Part shown: positions 1-6,604 of the stretch, in pieces
Numbering within the stretch: the stretch's first letter is position 1
How the letters are laid out: each line of letters opens with the position of its first letter
NCBI GenBank assembly: GCA_021772355.1
Contig: JAJFMB010000244.1
Location: 1 to 9,805, forward strand
Origin: Chlamydiota bacterium
Lineage (GTDB): Bacteria > Chlamydiota > Chlamydiia > Chlamydiales > JAJFMB01
Length of the DNA: 9,805 nt
Direction: 5' to 3'
Notes under the pieces: generated by a model
The model's database searches: none
Told to the model about the DNA's origin: nothing
Seen by the model: only the letters and a program-made list of their open reading frames with translations
Position numbers and translations under genes: made by a program

Positions 1-403
1 CACATTTTTCGAATCCATCCGGAGAGACAAGTGCTAAAGAGCATTCGTAATAAGCAGCTCTTTCAAGGCCACTCATCCCTTGCATGTTGTTAAGCAACAA
101 TTTACGATTTTCAGCATCTGTGGCATCTTCACCGGCATAACGGCGTGAACGCACTCCGGGAGCTCCTTCCAGTTTTGGAACCACAAGCCCTGAGTCATCT
201 GCAAGAACCCAGACCTTCAAATGCTCTGCCGCATGTTTTGCTTTTGCTAAAGCATTTTCCTGAAAAGTTTTACCCTCTTCTTGCAAAGGTTGGTATTTTG
301 GAAATTGGTGCAATGAAAGAATATCTACGTGCATCAATGACTTGAACATCTCACGCAGTTCGCGAATTTTGTGTACATTATTACTTACAATCACCACTTC
401 CAT
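1..403 (-). CDS. rdgB: RdgB/HAM1 non-canonical purine NTP pyrophosphatase (partial, 3' end outside window)
   Basis: This family hydrolyses dITP, XTP and related deaminated purine nucleotides to monophosphate and pyrophosphate in the cytoplasm, keeping them out of DNA and RNA. The 134 visible codons show the family motifs in order: SNNVHKI at residues 7-13 (the N-terminal nucleotide-binding loop, usually TxNxxK), EEGKTFQENALAKA at 42-55, ADDSGL at 68-73 with the catalytic aspartate pair, and GAPGVRSRRYAGE at 80-92. Numbering agrees with the E. coli enzyme, where Asp69 is catalytic, so the ATG at 403 is the right start. The family is about 195-200 residues long, so roughly 60 are missing off the left edge. 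The gene begins 8 nt after the greA stop, and an AAGGAG overlapping that stop can serve as its ribosome binding site, so it is probably cotranscribed with greA. Confidence 0.92.
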   Translation of the reverse strand, partial: MEVVIVSNNVHKIRELREMFKSLMHVDILSLHQFPKYQPLQEEGKTFQENALAKAKHAAEHLKVWVLADDSGLVVPKLEGAPGVRSRRYAGEDATDAENRKLLLNNMQGMSGLERAAYYECSLALVSPDGFEKC

Positions 404-411
404 TTCAGCCT

Positions 412-2604
412 TTACTCCTTAGCAAAACGATTGCTTAAAGACATCACTTTATACTCTTCATCTTTAAAACGGAAGCTTTCCCCTTCATGACATCCTAACA
501 TCGTTTGGGCAAGAAGAGACTGAAAAGACAAAATATTTTCATCAGTGTTTGCGTCCCATGGACCTAAAATAGTGTACGTTATCACTTTATCATGAGAATC
601 TTGCAGCTTAACAATACTTCCAACACAAACTTCTCCGGGGGTAATATCCAGATAAGTAATTACTCGTGCTCGATTCAGTTGTTCAGAAAGAATTTTCATT
701 TCCGATTGTAAACGAGCCCGTTTCTCTAAGGCATATTTGTACTCAGAATTTTCCCTCAAGTCTCCATAAGAACGGGCAGTTTCAATTTCTCGAGCCACCT
801 CGATCATCTCTTTTGTCCCAATTTCGCGGATGCGATCTTGAACCTTCAAATACCCTTCCTCAGTCGTCCAAATGATATGTCCATCCATATCATCAACACC
901 TGAACGTTTTTTCTCAGAAAGCTCAGGGTAAACAACTTCAGCTAAAGAACGCATAATACTTTTATCATTCTCTGTCAAAGAGTGGCACTTGGAAACGAGC
1001 AATAAAAACTCTTTAATGTAGTCAAGACTTGTTCCTTCAATCACCTCTCTCACTAGAGCATATCGTTTTTGAGTCAGCAGCTGTACCATCTTCTTAGTCA
1101 AGTCGCGATATTCGTCTTTCGATTCAATTTCGCTAAGAAGAATAAAGAAACCTTCAAAAAAGTTACAAATCCCTTCTTTTTGGCTAAATGGAAGCTCTTT
1201 TTTGGTATGGGTTGCAATTTTTTGGAAATACCAAACAAATAAATCGGGATTTGCAAGAGGGCGATGTAGAAGAGTTTGCAATGTTTCCATCAAATCTTCT
1301 TTTGCCCCTGCTTTATTGAGTTCGATCAGTAAGAAATCACGAAGCTGACCTTGAGACACAGTCGTAAATAATTGTAAGAACAACTCCTTCCAATCAGAAC
1401 GCACACGATGCATCATCATCATTGCACGTTTCTTTAAGGCAACAATCTCCATTTCCTCTATCAAGGATAAAATATCTTCATGAGAGCGTACCATCTCCTC
1501 GGCTCGCTTGCCCGCTTCATCATCATGTAAAAGATGCTTCAAAAAAAGATCGACTTGCAAACTCAAACATTCCGAGACCTGAGGATCCTGCAAAATAGCG
1601 TGCGCTTTCTGTACAATGGACTCTTTCATGCTAGCGTCTTTAACTAAATGAGGGTGATCTCTAACGAGTTGATAAAGAGATTGTAACTGCTGGTCAAGAC
1701 TCTGCTCTTCATGCACCGCTGATTCAATGCGCTCTTCATGAGTTAAAGCTTCTTTTCTCAATCGGAATGGTTCTCTTTGAGACTCGGGAGCTGTAATCAA
1801 AGGGTGTTTCTTTAACTTAGCTCTTGCCCCTTGCCACCAACGACTCCACTCCTCTTCAGGAATAATAAGTTCACATACCTCTTCTTTAATTTCAGATGCT
1901 GTTTTCGGTCCCAAATCGCGTAATAACATTTCAACCAGACCAATTGCATCTTTTTTTGCTTCGGCTTCTAAAAGATCGGGATCACCGAAACGTCTTGCTA
2001 GAAAATGATCGTCTTCTAATGGAATAAGCGTCTTAAAAGCAATAGGAAAGGTTACGGAACGAACAGCCGGTACGTTCTCAAATTCCACACTTAATTGTTC
2101 TCTGATCAAAGAAATCTCCATGATTTCTCCAGTTCCCCAACCCGCCTTGTGATATACAAACTTACCCTTTTGCATATGATTGAGCAAAACATAATGGCTA
2201 ATTGCTCCTTGAAAGGTGTCACGCGCGCGTAAACCAATAAGTCGGATCCGTTCATTAAATTCACGCTGACTTCCAAAACGTTGCTCTAGTAGCTGGTACG
2301 CGGCATCGGCAAGAACAGGGTTGTTTGTTGTTTGTAAATCTAAAATCTCTTGTAAAACCTCAAAAAACAACTTTTCTTCCTTAACGCCTTGCCATAGAGG
2401 TAGAGCGGCCTCAACATATTTTCCAAAGGTATCGGCAAAGTCGGAATTCTTAATCAGCCTCAGGATTCCCAACAACTCTTTGGCATCGGCAGTATCATTT
2501 GTGCAGTACTCCTCCCATAAGGTAAGCAGTTTAGAAATATTACGCTCTTCTGCCTGAAATTCAAATTCCTCTAAATAACTCATATTTATTACCTGGCTAC
2601 TCAT
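412..2604 (-). CDS. greA: Transcription elongation factor GreA, long chlamydial form with N-terminal extension
   Basis: GreA binds backtracked RNA polymerase and stimulates cleavage of the transcript 3' end so that elongation resumes. The C-terminal ~160 residues (about 570-730) are a complete GreA: the coiled coil carries DLRENSEY with the acidic tip residues D615 and E618, followed by the FKBP-like C-terminal domain with the TILGPWDA region. The N-terminal ~560 residues are mostly helical, with one small beta-rich segment at about 147-193 (KFVYHKAGWGTGEI, then LSVEFEN) that recalls CarD/Tudor-like folds. Normal GreA has about 158 residues; a ~700-residue form is a chlamydial trait, here recognised from memory. 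The start is uncertain. The ATG at 2604 has no ribosome binding site, whereas the in-frame ATG at 2583 (protein begins MSYLEEFEFQ) has AGG 8 nt upstream and may be the true start. rdgB follows 8 nt downstream. Confidence 0.93.
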   Translation of the reverse strand: MSSQVINMSYLEEFEFQAEERNISKLLTLWEEYCTNDTADAKELLGILRLIKNSDFADTFGKYVEAALPLWQGVKEEKLFFEVLQEILDLQTTNNPVLADAAYQLLEQRFGSQREFNERIRLIGLRARDTFQGAISHYVLLNHMQKGKFVYHKAGWGTGEIMEISLIREQLSVEFENVPAVRSVTFPIAFKTLIPLEDDHFLARRFGDPDLLEAEAKKDAIGLVEMLLRDLGPKTASEIKEEVCELIIPEEEWSRWWQGARAKLKKHPLITAPESQREPFRLRKEALTHEERIESAVHEEQSLDQQLQSLYQLVRDHPHLVKDASMKESIVQKAHAILQDPQVSECLSLQVDLFLKHLLHDDEAGKRAEEMVRSHEDILSLIEEMEIVALKKRAMMMMHRVRSDWKELFLQLFTTVSQGQLRDFLLIELNKAGAKEDLMETLQTLLHRPLANPDLFVWYFQKIATHTKKELPFSQKEGICNFFEGFFILLSEIESKDEYRDLTKKMVQLLTQKRYALVREVIEGTSLDYIKEFLLLVSKCHSLTENDKSIMRSLAEVVYPELSEKKRSGVDDMDGHIIWTTEEGYLKVQDRIREIGTKEMIEVAREIETARSYGDLRENSEYKYALEKRARLQSEMKILSEQLNRARVITYLDITPGEVCVGSIVKLQDSHDKVITYTILGPWDANTDENILSFQSLLAQTMLGCHEGESFRFKDEEYKVMSLSNRFAKE

Positions 2605-2643
2605 AATCTTTAACTAGTTGCTAATATGTTTTGATCCTCAGAA

Positions 2644-2673
2644 AATCACCCAACTTATTTATTTCCAGTGATT
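2644..2673 (-). promoter_or_regulatory. Possible hairpin in the greA leader
   Basis: In the minus-strand transcript AATCAC (2673-2668) can pair with GTGATT (2649-2644) across an 18-nt loop, extended by two possible G-U pairs. It lies just after the predicted start site and is followed by a short U-run. It could be a weak attenuator or processing structure, but a 6-bp stem with a long loop may also be chance. Confidence 0.2.
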
Positions 2674-2682
2674 CCTCAGGGG

Positions 2683-2711
2683 ATTATAGAACTTGTTCTC
2701 ATTAATAGCAA
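2683..2711 (-). promoter_or_regulatory. Predicted sigma70-type promoter for greA-rdgB
   Basis: On the minus strand TTGCTA (2711-2706) is followed after exactly 17 bp by a perfect TATAAT (2688-2683). Transcription would start near 2676, giving a leader of about 70-90 nt depending on which greA start is used. The match is by eye and has not been tested. Confidence 0.5.
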
Positions 2712-2769
2712 ACACCTGCAATATCCTCCTGCACGGAAAAAGACTATGGTCATTCAAGTTAACGAAAAT

Positions 2770-2798
2770 TTGAATATTTATAATATTTATGTTAAAAT
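2770..2798 (+). promoter_or_regulatory. Predicted sigma70-type promoter for the lysine-rich protein operon
   Basis: TTGAAT (2770-2775) and TAAAAT (2793-2798) are separated by 17 bp in a very AT-rich stretch. Transcription would begin near 2805, about 22 nt before the ATG at 2827. A TATAAT at 2779-2784 inside the spacer is an alternative -10 without a good -35. The promoter faces away from greA. Confidence 0.45.
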
Positions 2799-2826
2799 AA
2801 TATTAATTAAAGAAATAAGTAGATCT

Positions 2827-3282
2827 ATGGCACCTGAAGAAAGTATCTTTGACGAAGCCTCAAAAAGGCCCAAAAAAAAGAAAGTCGTTGAAAAGAAAAA
2901 AAGTTTTAAGCTTTTTGACGACATTCCACCCTCCAACGCTAGAGGAGCCTACAAAGAACTAGGTGTAGAACCTGAAATGAAAGAGATCTTTGGTAAGATT
3001 GACAACATGCGACAAGAAATTGTGACTAAAATGGAGAATGTCTTTCAAAAAGGGGGAATTTCACAAGATGAATTGGGAGAATACCTCCATAATCCCGATA
3101 ATTTTAGCGATCAAGAGTGGAAATTCGTTTCCGGACGTCGCGATGAAATTATGAACGACCTCTGGAAGTTAGTAGGGAAAAACACAAAAGAAGTTCATAA
3201 AAAGAAAAAAAAGAAAAAAGTTTCGGGAGAGCGAAAACGAAAAACGTTAGGAAGTCGAAAAAAATGGATTCCCATGAGGTAA
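2827..3282 (+). CDS. Lysine-rich hypothetical protein, CT635-like, divergent from greA
   Basis: No enzymatic family is recognised. The 151-residue product has a basic N-terminal stretch (RPKKKKVVEKKK at about 14-25), then FKLFDDIPPSNARGAYKELGV, an acidic helical centre, and a very basic C-terminal tail (HKKKKKKKVSGERKRK and onward). It has no signal peptide or membrane segment. The FDDIPPS segment and the position beside greA recall a conserved chlamydial protein (CT635 in C. trachomatis); this is an inference from memory. Basic tails on both sides of an acidic core would suit nucleic-acid or ribosome binding, but no function can be assigned. I chose the ATG at 2827 because the in-frame extension upstream (to a GTG at 2668) is AT-rich, low in complexity and overlaps both predicted promoters. 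No clear Shine-Dalgarno precedes it. The next gene starts 4 nt after the stop. Confidence 0.75.
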   Translation: MAPEESIFDEASKRPKKKKVVEKKKSFKLFDDIPPSNARGAYKELGVEPEMKEIFGKIDNMRQEIVTKMENVFQKGGISQDELGEYLHNPDNFSDQEWKFVSGRRDEIMNDLWKLVGKNTKEVHKKKKKKKVSGERKRKTLGSRKKWIPMR

Positions 3283-3289
3283 TCTCTTG
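3276..3289 (+). promoter_or_regulatory. Ribosome binding site fixing a TTG start
   Basis: GAGG at 3276-3279, overlapping the preceding stop codon, lies 7 nt before the TTG at 3287. The first ATG in this frame, at 3311, has no such site upstream. Confidence 0.55.
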
Positions 3290-4468
3290 ATAGAGCGAAT
3301 TGATTTATTTATGCCGGTACGTAGTCGTTACGATGTCTTGCATCATTTTACTATAAAGTTATGTGAAGCATTAATCCGCTCAGGAGCAAAGTGCCGCCTG
3401 TTAGCTGCCGAAAGAGAAAATCCTAAACCCTTTCTAGATGAAATCTTTAGCAATCCACCCACCTGCACACTTTCCTTCAATGGGCTTCTTCCAGACGAAG
3501 AGGGTAATTTCTTTTGCGATATGATCAACATACCCCACGTGGCATGCCTGGTCGATACACCCAATCAATTTATTACACTCACACGCAGCCCTCTCTCTAT
3601 CATTACCTGTTCAGATAAAGCGGGTTGCGATTTTTTTCGAGGCCTTAATCATCAAAACGTTATCTTTATGCCACATGGCGTCGACAAAAACCTAGCCGGA
3701 CCTATTGAAAATAATCGTTCTTACGATGTCACCTTACTCGCTTCTTTTATTGATTACGAACATCTTAGCAAATCATGGGCAAGTCGATTCCCCCCTTCCG
3801 TCTGCAACGCTCTTAACGAAGCTGCAGAACACACCCTACTAACCCCAAATATTACTTACTATCAAGCCTTTGTGGAAGCAATTAACCGGCAAGTCACTAA
3901 ACCGGGTGGCATTCACCCCAAAGACCTCGATTTTATCGAACTTTTGGACGAACTCGTCATGTATATCAAAGGCAAAGGAAGGGCTGATCTCGTCACCTCA
4001 ATTAAAGATGCCAATGTCACAATTTTTGGCTCAACTTCTGAAGGGGACCGCTCTTGGAAAGATTTCTTAGGCTCTAAACACCCCAACATCACGACATGCG
4101 ACCCGATCCCCCACGACCAGGCAATAGAAGTGATGAAAAAAAGCAAAATCGTTTTAAATAATACTCCCTGGGTTACTCACGGAGCTCATGAACGCCTTTT
4201 TAACGGGATTGCCTGTGGTGCACTCACACTAACAGATCAAAATGATTACTTATCAGAGACTTTCACAAACGAAAATAATATCGCTTTTTACAAAAAAAGT
4301 TCCTTAAACGAACTCAATGCCCTTGTAAACACTTACCTCTCTGATGAACAGAAGCGCCTCAGCGTTGTTGAAAAAGGAAGAGAAGTTGTCATGCGCCATC
4401 ACACCTGGGATCACCGCGCCAAGCAGCTTATTCTAGAGTTGGAACCCATCCTAAAGCACTTGAGTTAA
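3287..4468 (+). CDS. CgeB-like glycosyltransferase (GT-B fold, Glyco_trans_1_2 type)
   Basis: This is a predicted cytoplasmic sugar transferase using a nucleotide sugar; donor and acceptor are unknown. The 393-residue protein starts with a beta strand (IDLFMPVRSRYDVLHHF), has a middle MPHGVD segment at about residues 127-132, and near residues 288-320 carries the C-terminal donor-binding signature: VLNNTPW, then HERLFNGIACGALTLTDQNDYL. That pattern is typical of CgeB and related transferases, which decorate spores, surfaces and flagellins in other bacteria. No transmembrane segment or signal peptide is evident. A TTG start is chosen because GAGG sits 7 nt upstream and the first beta strand begins before the ATG at 3311. 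The gene follows the lysine-rich protein by 4 nt, so they form an operon. Its TAA overlaps the stop of the convergent gene within a shared TTAA. Confidence 0.78.
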   Translation: MIERIDLFMPVRSRYDVLHHFTIKLCEALIRSGAKCRLLAAERENPKPFLDEIFSNPPTCTLSFNGLLPDEEGNFFCDMINIPHVACLVDTPNQFITLTRSPLSIITCSDKAGCDFFRGLNHQNVIFMPHGVDKNLAGPIENNRSYDVTLLASFIDYEHLSKSWASRFPPSVCNALNEAAEHTLLTPNITYYQAFVEAINRQVTKPGGIHPKDLDFIELLDELVMYIKGKGRADLVTSIKDANVTIFGSTSEGDRSWKDFLGSKHPNITTCDPIPHDQAIEVMKKSKIVLNNTPWVTHGAHERLFNGIACGALTLTDQNDYLSETFTNENNIAFYKKSSLNELNALVNTYLSDEQKRLSVVEKGREVVMRHHTWDHRAKQLILELEPILKHLS

Positions 4469-4917
4469 AAAACGGGTTTCCCTGTTCTTCTTTCAAGAGT
4501 AATCAAACCAATCTTAATGCTATTCTTTTTTACATCAGGCTGTGGACAGTAACACTGGCACGATTGTAGCGAGTGGTTATATTTTTTTTGGTCGTGAATT
4601 TTTTGACCGAGAGTAAGGATTTGATCTTTTAAAGTTAAAAACTGACTATCACCATCTACTGCCTTAGGGATAGCTTCTATAGCGCTCTCTTCTACCACTT
4701 CCATCTTGGTTATCATCAGCTCCCTAAGCTTACGCATATCGTTGACCAAAACAACTCTATTTTCATTGAGTATCAATTGACTGACGCGATCTTTATTTAG
4801 TATTGCATGTTGTTCAGCGTGCATATTCGCAAGAACCTCGCGCAACACACTCACTTCACGCGACATAATATCGTGTAAATCTTCAAACAACTCTTCGCGC
4901 TGGCTTTGATCATTCAT
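4465..4917 (-). CDS. Coiled-coil protein with FlgN-like heptad pattern and Cys-rich tail
   Basis: This 150-residue protein is not firmly recognised. Residues 10-80 form a long amphipathic helix pair whose spacing (LHDIMSREVSVLREVL, AEQHAILNKDRVSQL, then LRELM) resembles FlgN-type export chaperones, which bind hook-filament junction proteins and hold them for the type III export apparatus. The C-terminus departs from that: a CQCYCP motif (C120, C122, C124) is followed by a short basic end, KNSIKIGLITLERRTGKPVF. It has no signal peptide. The ATG at 4917 has a GAGGG element about 8 nt upstream. A type III secretion chaperone would fit a chlamydial cell, but any short coiled-coil protein could give this pattern, so the FlgN link is a hypothesis. 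It converges on the glycosyltransferase with a 4-bp overlap and diverges from mutY. Confidence 0.65.
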   Translation of the reverse strand: MNDQSQREELFEDLHDIMSREVSVLREVLANMHAEQHAILNKDRVSQLILNENRVVLVNDMRKLRELMITKMEVVEESAIEAIPKAVDGDSQFLTLKDQILTLGQKIHDQKKYNHSLQSCQCYCPQPDVKKNSIKIGLITLERRTGKPVF

Positions 4918-4935
4918 AAGATTACCCTCTCAGAC

Positions 4936-4964
4936 TTGCCGTATAGCGTTCTTCTATATATAAT
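4936..4964 (+). promoter_or_regulatory. Predicted sigma70-type promoter for mutY
   Basis: TTGCCG (4936-4941) and a perfect TATAAT (4959-4964) are separated by 17 bp. Transcription would start near 4971, leaving a leader of about 27 nt that lacks an evident Shine-Dalgarno. Confidence 0.55.
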
Positions 4965-4983
4965 GTTGCACATCAATCATCAA
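4955..4983 (-). promoter_or_regulatory. Predicted promoter for the FlgN-like gene
   Basis: On the minus strand TTGATG (4983-4978) and TATATA (4960-4955) are spaced 17 bp apart. The start would fall near 4947, about 30 nt before the ATG. It overlaps the mutY promoter on the other strand. Confidence 0.4.
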
Positions 4984-4997
4984 ACACTATTTTTTTT

Positions 4998-6074
4998 ATG
5001 ACATATCTTTTTGAAACTAAAAGGCTCATGGAATGGTTCCTAATGGCAAAACGGGAATTGCCATGGAGAAAAAACCCCACGCCATACGCTGTTTGGGTTT
5101 CAGAAGTGATGCTCCAACAAACACAAGTATCTGTTGTCATTCCCTATTATAAAAAGTGGATGCTGCGCTTTCCCTCTATTAAAATACTTGCTCAAGCCTC
5201 TCAAGATGAGGTGATAAAGCACTGGGAAGGGCTGGGTTATTACTCCCGTGCTCGCAATCTTCATGCAGGTGCGCAACAAATTATGCAGCAGTATCAAGGA
5301 GAACTCCCTCGGAATGCTCATGAACTACTAAAAATCAAAGGACTCGGTGCTTATACAGTTGGGGCCATCCTCAATTTTGCTTTTCACCAAAGAGCTGCCG
5401 CCGTAGATGGTAATGTGATCCGCGTGTTAAGTCGATATTTTGCATTAGAAGACGACATTTCTAAACCCTCTACCCTTAAAAACATCACACATATAGCAGA
5501 AAAAATCCTACCAGACAAAACCCCGTGGATCATTACTGAAGCACTGATAGAACTAGGAGCAACAGTATGCAAAAAATCACCACTTTGCAGACAGTGCCCC
5601 GTGAAAAAACATTGTCAAGGGTACTTACAAGGAAAAGCAGAACAACTTCCCATAAAAAGCAAACGAATCGCAATCGAAAACCTCTACCGCGCCGTAGCCG
5701 TGATCAAGCATGAAGACTCCTTTTTAATTCAAAAAGGAAAAAAAGGCAGAGTCATGTCAGATCTTCACGAATTTGCATATTTCGAACTTTCTGATCAAAA
5801 AATAGAAGAGCGGGAATTTCAAGAGAAAATATACCAAACCTATCAACTGCATACCACTTTCTCCTCATGGCTTCCTCAAGAACAGCACGGGTTTACGCGG
5901 TTTCGTGTTACCCTGCTTCCGGCACTTTTCCATGTTCAAAAAAAGAGACTGATCCAGGGATTTTCATGGTTAACTTTGCAAGAAATGCAAAACGTTGCCT
6001 TCTCTGCCGGCCACCGAAGGGTTATGAATAGAATCTCTGCTGAAAATCAGTGCATTTTGACAGAAATGAAGTAA
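4998..6074 (+). CDS. mutY: A/G-specific adenine DNA glycosylase MutY
   Basis: MutY removes adenine mispaired with 8-oxoguanine, starting base excision repair. The 358-residue protein matches the family length of about 350. It has LPWRKNPTPYAVWVSEVMLQQTQV with catalytic Glu36; the helix-hairpin-helix LKIKGLGAYTVGAI at about 111-124; AVDGNVIRVLSR with catalytic Asp137; the iron-sulfur ligands C191, C197, C200 and C206; and a C-terminal NUDIX-like domain from about residue 225. Numbering of Glu36 and Asp137 is one off E. coli (37 and 138), supporting the ATG at 4998 despite the lack of a Shine-Dalgarno. Two points are unusual. The first cysteine spacing is C-x5-C rather than the usual C-x6-C, and the 8-oxoG-sensing loop reads F299-T300-R301 instead of the usual FSH. 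The gene has its own promoter and is probably monocistronic. Confidence 0.95.
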   Translation: MTYLFETKRLMEWFLMAKRELPWRKNPTPYAVWVSEVMLQQTQVSVVIPYYKKWMLRFPSIKILAQASQDEVIKHWEGLGYYSRARNLHAGAQQIMQQYQGELPRNAHELLKIKGLGAYTVGAILNFAFHQRAAAVDGNVIRVLSRYFALEDDISKPSTLKNITHIAEKILPDKTPWIITEALIELGATVCKKSPLCRQCPVKKHCQGYLQGKAEQLPIKSKRIAIENLYRAVAVIKHEDSFLIQKGKKGRVMSDLHEFAYFELSDQKIEEREFQEKIYQTYQLHTTFSSWLPQEQHGFTRFRVTLLPALFHVQKKRLIQGFSWLTLQEMQNVAFSAGHRRVMNRISAENQCILTEMK

Positions 6075-6085
6075 TCCTATAGTGT
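6057..6085 (+). promoter_or_regulatory. Possible promoter for the FKBP-sulfotransferase operon
   Basis: A perfect TTGACA (6057-6062), inside the last codons of mutY, is followed by TAGTGT (6080-6085) at 17 bp or TATAGT (6078-6083) at 15 bp. A start near 6090 would give a leader of about 85 nt that contains the whole inverted-repeat structure before the FKBP gene. Confidence 0.35.
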
Positions 6086-6131
6086 AATGTACAAAACTAG
6101 TTATCTTTAGGTTGTCGCCGTTGACTCTCAT

Positions 6132-6184
6132 TTGGGACATCTATCAAGATAGAACCTATAAAGTGGAGGTCTCAAATGTCCCAA
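6132..6184 (+). promoter_or_regulatory. Inverted repeat enclosing the FKBP start codon; possible translational switch
   Basis: TTGGGACAT (6132-6140) is the exact reverse complement of ATGTCCCAA (6176-6184), the first three codons of the FKBP gene. Between the arms lie a 4-bp hairpin (CTAT 6141-6144 with ATAG 6149-6152, loop CAAG) and a second (ACCT 6154-6157 with AGGT 6167-6170) that takes in part of the GGAGG ribosome binding site (6165-6169). Folded as RNA this is a three-way junction with the start codon buried and the Shine-Dalgarno partly paired, the arrangement expected of a thermometer, a riboswitch or a protein-controlled leader. It matches no class I recognise. Confidence 0.45.
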
Positions 6185-6604
6185 GCAAAAAAAGGCGATC
6201 GCGTAAAAATTCACTATGCGGGAAAAACAAAATCCGGACAGGAATTTGATTCGACTCAAGGTGAAGAACCTATAGAACTTCAAATCGGCAACGGTGATTT
6301 ATGGCCGAGCATCGAAACTGCTCTTGTTGGAATGAACCCTGGCGACAAAAAAACTATCGAGTTGCCACCTGAAGAAGCTATCCCTTACGTAGACGATTTA
6401 GTTTTCGAAGTGCAAAAATCACAGCTTCCAGATGACATTCCTCTTGAAGAAGGTACCCTCCTACAGCTTATGCAACCCGATGGAAATGCTACTTTGGTAA
6501 AAATTGTCACCTCATCTGACGATACCGTCACAATTGATGCCAATCACCCTCTTGCCGGAGAAGAACTTTCCTTCGCCCTTGAGTTAGTAGAGATATGCAA
6601 ATAA
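6176..6604 (+). CDS. SlyD-like FKBP-type peptidyl-prolyl cis-trans isomerase
   Basis: FKBP-type enzymes speed proline isomerisation and act as folding helpers; SlyD-type members also have a chaperone domain inserted in a flap. The 142-residue protein has an FKBP first half (GDRVKIHYAGKTKSGQEFDST, then IGNGDLWPSIETALVGMNPGDKKTIELPPEEA), an inserted chaperone-like segment at about 68-118 (VDDLVFEVQKSQLPDD onward), and the closing strand DANHPLAGEELSFALELVEI typical of SlyD. The usual LIPG of the active-site rim reads LWPS here. It lacks the histidine/cysteine-rich metal-binding tail of E. coli SlyD and has no signal peptide, so it should be cytoplasmic. A strong GGAGG lies 6 nt before the ATG, but the start codon sits in an inverted repeat. 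The last 10 nt overlap the sulfotransferase start, so the two are probably translationally coupled. Confidence 0.85.
   Translation: MSQAKKGDRVKIHYAGKTKSGQEFDSTQGEEPIELQIGNGDLWPSIETALVGMNPGDKKTIELPPEEAIPYVDDLVFEVQKSQLPDDIPLEEGTLLQLMQPDGNATLVKIVTSSDDTVTIDANHPLAGEELSFALELVEICK

Noticed and set aside
145..345. Plus-strand 66-codon open frame
   Set aside because: It is antisense to rdgB, which has all its family motifs on the minus strand.
2668..2826. In-frame N-terminal extension of the lysine-rich protein from a GTG start
   Set aside because: The stretch is AT-rich, encodes a low-complexity Ile/Asn/Lys peptide and overlaps the predicted promoters of both divergent genes. The ATG at 2827 gives a product resembling the chlamydial protein. 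An ATG at 2746 with a weak GGA upstream remains a minor alternative.
4470..4486. Small GGG-TTT-CCC hairpin after the CgeB-like gene as a terminator
   Set aside because: The stem has only three G-C pairs, with a bulge outside them, and no U-run follows. It also lies inside the convergent coding sequence.
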